Below are positions 1 through 6,199 of a stretch of DNA of 13,453 bases, piece by piece (the stretch's first letter is position 1; the number at the start of each line of letters is the position of its first letter). The translations under genes were made by a program, and so were the position numbers. This stretch comes from CAVSWN01 sp046728115 (GTDB lineage Bacteria > Acidobacteriota > Vicinamibacteria > Vicinamibacterales > CAVVIG01): NCBI GenBank assembly GCA_046728115.1, contig JBKPDW010000615.1, forward strand, positions 1-13,453. Reading direction: 5' to 3'. Under the pieces are notes generated by a model that ran no database searches, was not told the DNA's origin, and was given only the letters and a program-made list of their open reading frames with translations.

Positions 1-306
1 AATTCGTCTCGGATTCCTGAGGCCTTTTGCGACGCGCCGGTACGCATTGTTCTCACCTGACTCGATGGACACCTTGAAGACCGTCTGGGACAGCACGTAA
101 AACACGCCGGCACAGAAGAGGCCAACCGCTGCACGCGCCACGGGTGGCAGCTGTTGAAAGTACGTGGCGACCCAGACGAAGTACACGATCACGCTCAGAT
201 TCGTCAGCTGGGCCGCCAGCCACACGTTCGTTCTGCCCGTCAGCAGCTGAAACCGACGGCAAAACCATTCAGTCAAGTCCAACGTAGCCGAATCGATGCC
301 AAACAT
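1..306 (-). CDS. Small membrane protein of unknown function, 3' end outside the window
   Basis: On the minus strand an open frame runs from ATG at 306 to the window edge without a stop (102 codons). An in-frame TGA at 360-358 lies upstream, so 306 is the first ATG. The protein begins MFGIDSATLDLTEWFCRRFQ. It has two hydrophobic stretches, roughly residues 29-49 (containing NLSVIVYFVWVATYF) and 58-76 (containing AAVGLFCAGVFYVLSQ), then a basic tail ending near RRVAKGLRNPRR. This fits two inner-membrane helices followed by a cytoplasmic segment. I do not recognise a named family. The gene is divergent from the nucleotidase at 522. No convincing Shine-Dalgarno sequence precedes the start. Coding character is supported by the hydrophobic pattern and by the absence of stops; a shorter frame in the same interval (268-53) has neither. 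Confidence 0.6.
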   Translation of the reverse strand, partial: MFGIDSATLDLTEWFCRRFQLLTGRTNVWLAAQLTNLSVIVYFVWVATYFQQLPPVARAAVGLFCAGVFYVLSQTVFKVSIESGENNAYRRVAKGLRNPRRI

Positions 307-521
307 CCAGGGTCCAACGATCGTCGAGGTTGATCTGTGCTCCGCTGATTGTGCACGTCAAGTGCTCCACCCCTCAAATCATCGCGTCATGGCCCGCGTT
401 GGCTGATCCGGAACTCCGAACGTGTGCTTTTCGGCGGCCAGCTGATCTGTGAGCCCGACCTGGCAAAATTCTCGGAAGGTCTCGGTGCCGGTGCCAGCCT
501 GATCAGTTTGCTAATATCGCG
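307..521. other. Divergent intergenic region
   Basis: This 215-base gap lies between the leftward membrane protein and the rightward nucleotidase. Apart from an 8-bp palindrome CTGATCAG at 499-506 and the -10-like box next to the nucleotidase start, I see no repeat, RNA gene or convincing open frame in it. Reading frames that cross it are low-complexity antisense frames. Confidence 0.5.
509..517 (+). promoter_or_regulatory. Possible extended -10 element upstream of the 5'-nucleotidase gene
   Basis: TGCTAATAT at 509-517 reads as an extended -10 (TG, one base, then TAATAT, 4 of 6 matches to TATAAT) and ends only 4 bases before ATG 522. No clear -35 box is seen. If used, transcription would start at or near the start codon, giving a leaderless or nearly leaderless message. 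That is consistent with the absence of a Shine-Dalgarno sequence here. The palindrome CTGATCAG at 499-506 lies directly upstream. Confidence 0.3.
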
Positions 522-2225
522 ATGGTGCATGCGTTCGTTCTCAGAATCCTGCTTGTCGCCAGTGCGCTGTTGCTGTCGCCAACACCGCATGGCGGGCAGC
601 CCCCGGCCCCGGACCGCAACGTCGTCAACGTGCAGCTCCTGGCGATCAACGACCTTCACGGACATCTCGAGCCGCCATCGGGCGCGAACGGTCAGATCAA
701 TTCGGTCCCGGCGGGTGGCACGGAGTACCTGGCGACGCACCTGAAAAATGCCGCTGCGGAAAATCCGAATTCGATCCTCATCGCCGCAGGCGATCTCGTC
801 GGCGCCTCGCCGCTCGTCTCCGGGTTGTTTCACGACGAGCCGACGATCGAGGCGCTGAACGCCATGGGTCTCGCAGTCTCGTCCGTCGGCAATCACGAAT
901 TCGACGAGGGCGTGGCCGAGATTCTGCGCCTTAAGCGGGGTGGCTGCCATCCCAAAGACGGGTGCCAGGACGGCGACGGGTTCTCCGGCGCCGCATTCCA
1001 GTATCTGTCGGCAAACGTCATCCACGCCGCAACGCGCACCACGCTCTTCCCGGCGACCTCGATCCGAACGGTCGGCGGCGTGAAGATCGGCTTCATCGGG
1101 GAGACGTTCAGAGGAACGCGATGGATCGTCCCGCCGGCAGTCAGGCGACGTGTGACATTTCTCGACGAGGCGTCGACGGCGAACAAGTATGCTGCCTCTC
1201 TGAAGCGACAGGGCGTCCGGATAATCGTGCTCCTGGTTCACCAGGGCGGCCGGCAGAGTCAGCATGGCAACGAGGTGGACCCCAACGGGTGCGCGGGCTT
1301 CGGCGGGGACATCGAACCCATCGCGAGACGGCTGTCGCCAGACATCCAGGTGGTCATCTCGGGCCACACGCATGCCTTCTACAACTGCCGGATCGCCGGG
1401 CACCTCCTCACGAGCGCCAGCGCGTTCGGGCGCATGATGACGCGCATCACCCTTGAAATCGATCGATCCACCGGGCGGCTGCTGCGCTCGTCTGCCACGA
1501 ACGAGGTCGTCACGCGTGATGTGGCGAAGGACTCAACCCAGACGCGGATCCTCGACAAGTATCTCGCGCTCGAGAGCGAGACTGCCAACAATGTCATCGG
1601 CCGGGTGACGGTCGACCTCGTGCGTGCAATCGATGCCGCAGGCGAGTCTCCGCTGGGCGGCGTGATAGCCGACGCGCTGTTGGCGGCGACGAGCAGTACA
1701 GATCGCGGCGGCGCTCAGGTCGCGTTCATGAACAGAGGCGGAATCCGGTCGGATCTCGTTGCGCACTCGCAACCAGCAACAGCCCGGCAAGGCGAAGTGA
1801 CTTATAAGGACCTCTACAGTGTGCAACCGTTCGGCGACAGCTTGATGGTGATCACGATGACCGGTGACATGATCAAGCGGCTGCTCGAACAGCAATTCGA
1901 CAATCCCTCGCCGGGTGCGAGCAAGATTCTTAACGTGTCGAACGGTTTCGCCTACCGGTACCGATTGACCGCGCCTCCTGGCCAGCACGTCGACGCCGAC
2001 TCGATTCACCTGAATGGCCGACGCGTCGCACCGGCGGATCGCCTGCGCGTTGCGGCTACCGATTTTCTCGTCGAGGGCGGCGACGGATTGACCGTCTTCG
2101 GTGAAAGCACCGACAGAATCGTCACGACAACGGACATCGACGCGCTGGTCGAGTATTTCAGGGCCCGCTCCCCGGTCGGGCCACCGCCGCAGAGCCGGAT
2201 CGTGCGGACGGATCAAGGGATGTAA
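522..2225 (+). CDS. Secreted UshA-type 5'-nucleotidase / metallophosphoesterase
   Basis: This 567-residue protein hydrolyses nucleotide phosphomonoesters, and by family possibly also 2',3'-cyclic nucleotides or UDP-sugars, outside the cytoplasm for nucleoside and phosphate recovery. Residues 1-25 form a weakly basic signal peptide with a hydrophobic core (LLVASALLL). The N-terminal calcineurin-like domain shows the dimetal ligands in order: D44 and H46 in NDLHG, D91 in GDLVG, N124 and H125 in GNHEFD, H240 in LVHQGG, and H282/H284 in GHTH. The C-terminal 5'-nucleotidase domain starts near residue 360. It has NRGGIRSD from N404, F437 in YSVQPFGD and F515 in DFLVEGGDG, matching the two aromatic residues that sandwich the base in E. 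coli UshA. Paired cysteines C142 and C148 suggest a disulfide. The length is close to UshA (550). The L,D-transpeptidase gene starts 11 bases after its stop, so co-transcription is likely. Substrate preference cannot be read from the sequence. Confidence 0.93.
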   Translation: MVHAFVLRILLVASALLLSPTPHGGQPPAPDRNVVNVQLLAINDLHGHLEPPSGANGQINSVPAGGTEYLATHLKNAAAENPNSILIAAGDLVGASPLVSGLFHDEPTIEALNAMGLAVSSVGNHEFDEGVAEILRLKRGGCHPKDGCQDGDGFSGAAFQYLSANVIHAATRTTLFPATSIRTVGGVKIGFIGETFRGTRWIVPPAVRRRVTFLDEASTANKYAASLKRQGVRIIVLLVHQGGRQSQHGNEVDPNGCAGFGGDIEPIARRLSPDIQVVISGHTHAFYNCRIAGHLLTSASAFGRMMTRITLEIDRSTGRLLRSSATNEVVTRDVAKDSTQTRILDKYLALESETANNVIGRVTVDLVRAIDAAGESPLGGVIADALLAATSSTDRGGAQVAFMNRGGIRSDLVAHSQPATARQGEVTYKDLYSVQPFGDSLMVITMTGDMIKRLLEQQFDNPSPGASKILNVSNGFAYRYRLTAPPGQHVDADSIHLNGRRVAPADRLRVAATDFLVEGGDGLTVFGESTDRIVTTTDIDALVEYFRARSPVGPPPQSRIVRTDQGM

Positions 2226-2236
2226 CTGCGACTCAC

Positions 2237-3976
2237 ATGTCGAAGCGCGTTCGGCTCTCCACTCTAATACTCATTCTTGTGAGCGGGAGTTGCCGCGCAC
2301 CCGAGTCCTTCGACACATCAGCATCGTCTGCCGCACTCAGTGCATCGGCCGATCAACAGGGAAGTGCTCGCCCTGTCCTCGATCCAATTGTCGCAGCAAC
2401 CGTCGACGATGTTCTGTCGTCGGCAGAGCATCCGCAGCTGAAGTGGGGAAGAATTCCCGACATCGTGTCGGTGCTCAAACCACTGTACGCCGCCGAACCT
2501 GACCGGCTCTTCTGGTTTGACGGAACGGTTCCCGTCTCAGGGCTGGAAGCGACGCTCGCCACACTGTCGAAGGCCGGCGACCACGGCCTCGATCCCGAGG
2601 ATTACGATTCGGCACTGCTCCGCGACCAGTGGGCGTCGCTCAAGGCGGGCGGCGTCTCGGGTGCCGACCGCGCCCTCTTTGATTTGGGGATCAGCATGGC
2701 GCTCGCGCGACTCCTCAAAGCCGTACACACCGGACGCGTCGACCCGGCAACGATGTACTGGGGCTACGATATTGCGGCCAGGCACGTCGACATCGCATCG
2801 CTGCTACGGACGGTGCGCGACGGCCAGAGCCTCGCGCAAACGCTCGACGCGATCTCGCCGGCGGTGAGCCACTACGCTCGTGCACGACGTACTCTGGCCG
2901 TCTACAAGGAGCGGGCGTTGGCAGGCGAGCCGGCCGTGGTCCCCGATCTGCCGAAAGGGCTCGCCAAGGTCGCGCCCGGCAAGAGTTGGGACGGCATTCG
3001 TCAACTCGCGGTGCGTTTGCGCGTGCTCGGCGATCTTCCGGCCGATTCGGCCACCGTCACCGACAGCTATACAGGCGCGGTCGTTGAGGCCGTCAAGGCC
3101 TTCCAGGAGCGTCACGGCCTCGAAAGCGATGGTGTTATCGGCGCCGGCACGATAAAGGCGCTCAATGTATCCCTGGCACAGCGCGTGCGGCAGATCGAAC
3201 TCGCGATGGAACGCATGCGCTGGCTCCCGAAACTCGACGATCGGCCCAACGTCTTCGTCAACGTCGCGTTGTTCCGCATGTGGGCGACCGATCCAATCAC
3301 TGGCGATGAACCACTCCGCATGAACGTCGTCGTCGGCCAATCGCTCAACCATCAGACGCCGATCTTCGTCGAGCACATGGAATACGTGATCTTCCGGCCC
3401 TACTGGAATCCGCCGCACGGGATTACGGTGAAGGAGATCGTGCCGCACGCCCGCCGCGATCCGTCGTACTTTGCGAAGGAGGATCTTGAAATCGTGGCCA
3501 GTGGCGACGACAACGCACCGGCACTGCCGCCGACGCCGGAAAATCTGTCGCAGGTCGTTGCCGGCCGCCTGCACGTCCGCCAGAAGCCGGGTCCACACAA
3601 CTCGCTCGGGCTGGCCAAGTTCATCTTTCCGAATGACGAGAACGTCTACATGCACGGCACTCCCGCGCAGCAGCTCTTTTCGCGCGCGCGGCGCGATTTC
3701 AGCCACGGCTGTATCCGCCTCGAGGAGCCGGCGCGGTTCGCACAGTGGGTATTGCGCGACGATCCGGCGTGGACCGCGCAGCGGATCGACGCGGCCATGC
3801 ATGGAGAACGGCCCACACGTGTGAATCTCAAGCAGCCGCTCACGGTCGTGCTTTTCTACGATACCGTGCACGTGAACTCGGAAGGCGTAGTGTTTTTCGT
3901 CGAAGACATCTACGGTCACGATCGCGCGCTCGATGCGGCCCTCGCCCGTGGTTACCCTTATCCTGTCAAGCGCTGA
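2237..3976 (+). CDS. L,D-transpeptidase of the YcbB/LdtD type
   Basis: This 579-residue periplasmic enzyme is predicted to make 3-3 (meso-DAP to meso-DAP) peptidoglycan cross-links, or to attach proteins to peptidoglycan. An N-terminal hydrophobic segment (residues 7-18) ends at C19 in VSGSC, a non-ideal lipobox, so the protein may be a lipoprotein or simply membrane anchored. Then come a scaffold domain with FWFDG and DHGLDPEDY (about residues 85-200), a peptidoglycan-binding repeat (about 254-308, VKAFQERHGLESDGVIG), and the YkuD catalytic domain (about 336-510). Catalytic residues are visible as H473 in YMHGTP and C492 in SHGCIRLEEP. The order and length match E. coli LdtD/YcbB (615). It follows the nucleotidase by 11 bases and has no promoter of its own that I can see; AAGGGA at 2215-2220 is too far upstream to be a good ribosome site. 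A second transpeptidase-like gene lies downstream. Confidence 0.93.
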   Translation: MSKRVRLSTLILILVSGSCRAPESFDTSASSAALSASADQQGSARPVLDPIVAATVDDVLSSAEHPQLKWGRIPDIVSVLKPLYAAEPDRLFWFDGTVPVSGLEATLATLSKAGDHGLDPEDYDSALLRDQWASLKAGGVSGADRALFDLGISMALARLLKAVHTGRVDPATMYWGYDIAARHVDIASLLRTVRDGQSLAQTLDAISPAVSHYARARRTLAVYKERALAGEPAVVPDLPKGLAKVAPGKSWDGIRQLAVRLRVLGDLPADSATVTDSYTGAVVEAVKAFQERHGLESDGVIGAGTIKALNVSLAQRVRQIELAMERMRWLPKLDDRPNVFVNVALFRMWATDPITGDEPLRMNVVVGQSLNHQTPIFVEHMEYVIFRPYWNPPHGITVKEIVPHARRDPSYFAKEDLEIVASGDDNAPALPPTPENLSQVVAGRLHVRQKPGPHNSLGLAKFIFPNDENVYMHGTPAQQLFSRARRDFSHGCIRLEEPARFAQWVLRDDPAWTAQRIDAAMHGERPTRVNLKQPLTVVLFYDTVHVNSEGVVFFVEDIYGHDRALDAALARGYPYPVKR

Positions 3977-4014
3977 CCCACGGCGGGGCGCGTCGGCAGC
4001 ACCGGACACGTGAC

Positions 4015-4043
4015 TTGGGCGGCGCTCTTTGGTATTCTATATG
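4015..4043 (+). promoter_or_regulatory. Possible sigma70-type promoter for the second L,D-transpeptidase gene
   Basis: TTGGGC (4015-4020) and TATATG (4038-4043) are separated by 17 bases, which predicts a start near 4050 and a leader of about 44 bases. An alternative -10, TATTCT, sits at 4033-4038 but is too close to this -35. The leader contains an imperfect inverted repeat: GCGCC at 4055-4059 against GGCGC at 4072-4076, with GGG and CCC inside. Confidence 0.35.
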
Positions 4044-4093
4044 TCTGGTCAGATGCGCCAAGGGTTCCCGAGGCGCCCCCGCCGATTTGACTG

Positions 4094-4789
4094 ATGCGTA
4101 CGGATGGTTTCGTAGCAACGATTGCGCGTTCATGCGTCCTCGCCGCGTGCGCGCTGTTTGTGTGGGCCGCGACGCCGGCGGCGGCTGATGACACGATCGA
4201 CGAGGCCGCGCTCGAGTCTCGATTGGCCACCACGGCAGGCGGCCCGGGTCGGCGAGTGCTCGATGCCGCTCTGGCCGCGTATGTGAGCGCGACCCATCAA
4301 GGAGCGGTGGCCCGCACCGGTCTGCTGACGGTGATCGACTACACGCGTCCATCGACCGAGCCACGGCTCTGGGTCCTCGATCTGAATCGCGCGCGGGTTC
4401 TCTATCGCGAGCTCGTGGCGCACGGCCGTCGCAGTGGCGACAACACGACGCGTTTCTTTTCGAACGCCGCCGGCTCACTGATGACGAGCTTGGGGCTGTT
4501 CGTGACCGACACCTCATACGTCGGGCGAAACGGTTACTCGCTGCGTCTGCGCGGGCTCGATTCTGGCGTCAACGACAACGCCTGGGACCGTGCGATCGTC
4601 GTCCATGGAGCGGCGTACGTGAGCACCGCCGTTGCGGAGCGTCTGGGACGGCTGGGCAGGAGCTGGGGCTGTCCCGCGGTCCGCGCCGATGTCGCCCGGC
4701 CATTGATCGACACCATCAAGGGCGGTACCGTCGTCTTTGCATACGGCGGTCGCTCTGCCCAGGCCGACGTCCCATCGCCCGCACCCTGA
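4094..4789 (+). CDS. Exported L,D-transpeptidase catalytic-domain protein (YkuD_2 type)
   Basis: This 231-residue exported protein belongs to the 'murein L,D-transpeptidase catalytic domain' group, distinct from the classical YkuD sequence family. The signal peptide covers residues 1-31, with core VLAACALFVWAA and cleavage predicted after TPAAA. The mature part contains LLTVIDYTRPS and LWVLDLNRARVLY (strands typical of the fold), VTDTSYVGRNGYSLRLRGL, H171 in VVHGA, and S190 to P194 in SWGCP with C193 as the predicted nucleophile. The spacing of His and Cys (22 residues) and the GCP(A) ending fit this family; the classical SHGCIR form is absent. It lies 117 bases after the LdtD-like gene, possibly with its own promoter. 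The exact reaction (cross-linking, hydrolysis or carboxypeptidase activity) is not established for most members. Confidence 0.85.
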   Translation: MRTDGFVATIARSCVLAACALFVWAATPAAADDTIDEAALESRLATTAGGPGRRVLDAALAAYVSATHQGAVARTGLLTVIDYTRPSTEPRLWVLDLNRARVLYRELVAHGRRSGDNTTRFFSNAAGSLMTSLGLFVTDTSYVGRNGYSLRLRGLDSGVNDNAWDRAIVVHGAAYVSTAVAERLGRLGRSWGCPAVRADVARPLIDTIKGGTVVFAYGGRSAQADVPSPAP

Positions 4790-4824
4790 TGATCCGGAGC
4801 AAGCGCCGACGTTCATGACTCTCG

Positions 4825-4830
4825 TATAAT
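4825..4830 (+). promoter_or_regulatory. Consensus -10 box upstream of the VOC gene
   Basis: A perfect TATAAT lies at 4825-4830. Transcription would start near 4837, leaving about 7 bases before ATG 4844, too few for a normal Shine-Dalgarno sequence. No good -35 hexamer is present at 16-18 bases spacing. This suggests a separate promoter for the VOC/AlkZ-related pair. Confidence 0.45.
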
Positions 4831-4843
4831 TTCCGGGGCTCCG

Positions 4844-5209
4844 ATGGCTGCGGTGGTCGGCGTTGGTGGCGTCTTCTTCAAATCACGCGACCCGCAGGCG
4901 CTGGGTGCGTGGTATCAGCGATGGCTGGGCGTGCCGTTCGATTCGCAGTCCGCGAGCTTCAAGCCGTCCACCATGCCGCCGGCCGGCTTGACCGTGTGGG
5001 CGCCGTTCGCAGCCACCACGACGTATTTCCAGCCATCCGACAGCGACTTCATGGTCAACCTGATCGTCGACAACCTCGACGACGCGCTCGCACAAGTCCG
5101 CGAGGGCGGCGCCGAAATCGCGGGTGCGATCGAGGAATATGAGTACGGTCGCTTCGGATGGTTTCTCGATCCCGAGCAGAACAAAGTAGAGCTCTGGGAG
5201 CCTCGTTAG
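4844..5209 (+). CDS. VOC (glyoxalase/bleomycin-resistance fold) family protein
   Basis: This 121-residue protein is the usual length for a single-module vicinal-oxygen-chelate protein made of two beta-alpha-beta-beta-beta units. Visible family features are GVFFKSRDPQALGAWYQRWLGVPF at residues 8-31 (first strand, helix and LG turn), FMVNLIVDNLDDALAQVREGGAEI (second unit, about 69-92), and the C-terminal FLDPEQNKVELWEP, where the glutamate of VELWEP is the usual last metal ligand. The first-strand position that is often histidine is hydrophobic here, so metal binding and glyoxalase I activity are doubtful; substrate unknown. ATG 4844 follows a consensus -10 with almost no leader. The next gene starts 51 bases downstream on the same strand and is probably co-transcribed. 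Confidence 0.85.
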   Translation: MAAVVGVGGVFFKSRDPQALGAWYQRWLGVPFDSQSASFKPSTMPPAGLTVWAPFAATTTYFQPSDSDFMVNLIVDNLDDALAQVREGGAEIAGAIEEYEYGRFGWFLDPEQNKVELWEPR

Positions 5210-5260
5210 CCAGGCCAGCCTGCATTTTCCTCGCTGATCAGTTCATCGAGCGGGTGAGGC

Positions 5261-6100
5261 ATGAGACCGAGGCCGCAGATCCCGGCGGAGATTGAAGAGT
5301 ACCGCGATGAACGCTGGCGCCGCGAAGGGACGCGGCAGGTCGAGACCGCGTTCGACGCAGAACGCTTCATCGAGCAGGTTGGCTTCGCCGCGTGCCTCAC
5401 CGATTCGCGGCGGCCCGGACCCTCGCTTTACGTCGCGGTTTGCGGGCGTCGAGACGCCGTGATGCCACGCAACGTGCAGAAGGATCCCGAGGCCTCGCTC
5501 ACGTGGATGTTGAAAGACGAGATGGTGCGTCGCGGCAAGGTCTACTACGCCAGACTCGCTCGCGGCAAAAGCATGTTTCTCGCGCCGCGCATGATTCCGT
5601 ACTTCCACGCTATCTGGGGAGTTCGCCGATCGGACGAGAACCGGCGACTGAGCCGAAACGCGCAAAGGATCCTGAAGGTGCTCCGGAAGGAGTGGGAAAT
5701 GGGCACCGCGGATTTGCGTGACGAATCCGGCGTGAGGAACCGCCAGGCCTTCGTGAAAGCGGTGGACGAGCTCCAGGCCGCCATGCTCGTCGTGCCGAGT
5801 CAGGTCTTCTATCAACCGAAGTTCACGTACATCTGGACGCTCGGAGTCGGACGCTTTCCCGACGCGCTGCGCCGGCGCGTGAATCGCGAAACCGCGCTGC
5901 GCGAAATCGCCCGATGTTTTCTGACGGGGGCCGGCATCACACTCCCCGGCGAAATGGCGCGCGTGACGGGCCTCGAGCGGGCGGAAGCCGGACGCGGCAA
6001 CCGCGCGCTCGTGGCCGAAGGCTACGCGACGATGCTCGCGCCCGGGGTCTACAAGCTGGCGGCAAACGGACCATCGTCGACATCTGGTTCGTCGGGTTGA
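5261..6100 (+). CDS. AlkZ-related winged-helix DNA-binding protein
   Basis: This 279-residue cytoplasmic protein resembles proteins annotated as AlkZ-related, distantly linked to the AlkZ/YcaQ group of winged-helix DNA glycosylases that unhook interstrand cross-links. Conserved-looking blocks are RWRREG (18-23), GFAACLTDSRRPGPSLY (41-57), PRNVQKDPEASLTWMLKDE (69-87) and FTYIWTLG. A winged-helix-like segment lies at about residues 131-185: LSRNAQRILKVLRKEWEMG, then TADLRDESGV and a recognition-like helix. A second helix-turn-helix-like piece near the C-terminus contains GEMARVTGLER. I cannot point to the glutamine-based catalytic motif of true AlkZ, so a glycosylase reaction is only a hypothesis; DNA binding is more likely. 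ATG 5261 is preceded by GGGTGAGG, close to the start. It follows the VOC gene by 51 bases and converges on the permease gene. Confidence 0.6.
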   Translation: MRPRPQIPAEIEEYRDERWRREGTRQVETAFDAERFIEQVGFAACLTDSRRPGPSLYVAVCGRRDAVMPRNVQKDPEASLTWMLKDEMVRRGKVYYARLARGKSMFLAPRMIPYFHAIWGVRRSDENRRLSRNAQRILKVLRKEWEMGTADLRDESGVRNRQAFVKAVDELQAAMLVVPSQVFYQPKFTYIWTLGVGRFPDALRRRVNRETALREIARCFLTGAGITLPGEMARVTGLERAEAGRGNRALVAEGYATMLAPGVYKLAANGPSSTSGSSG

Positions 6101-6135
6101 CGCGGCTTGCGTCCGACATACTGTTCAGAGCCGCG
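6101..6135. terminator. Inverted repeat after the AlkZ-related gene, possible weak terminator
   Basis: CGCGGCT at 6101-6107 and AGCCGCG at 6129-6135 form a perfect 7-bp inverted repeat with a 21-base loop, starting right after the stop codon at 6098-6100. It lies in the 99-base gap between two convergent genes, where a terminator is expected. There is no run of T after it and the loop is long, so intrinsic termination would be weak. Confidence 0.22.
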
Positions 6136-6199
6136 CTGTAGCAGGAACGAAGGCCCAGGAGCCAGGGACCAATTCCCCGACGCCCAACAAGAAACCGTT

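Noticed and set aside
387..1403. Minus-strand open frame (338 codons) opposite the nucleotidase
   Set aside because: Shadow of the nucleotidase, whose metal-ligand motifs are all in the plus-strand frame.
2804..4009. Long minus-strand open frame (401 codons) opposite the LdtD-like gene
   Set aside because: It lies fully antisense to a gene with clear catalytic motifs, its translation is rich in Arg, His, Asp and Val with no domain, and such frames are expected in GC-rich coding DNA.
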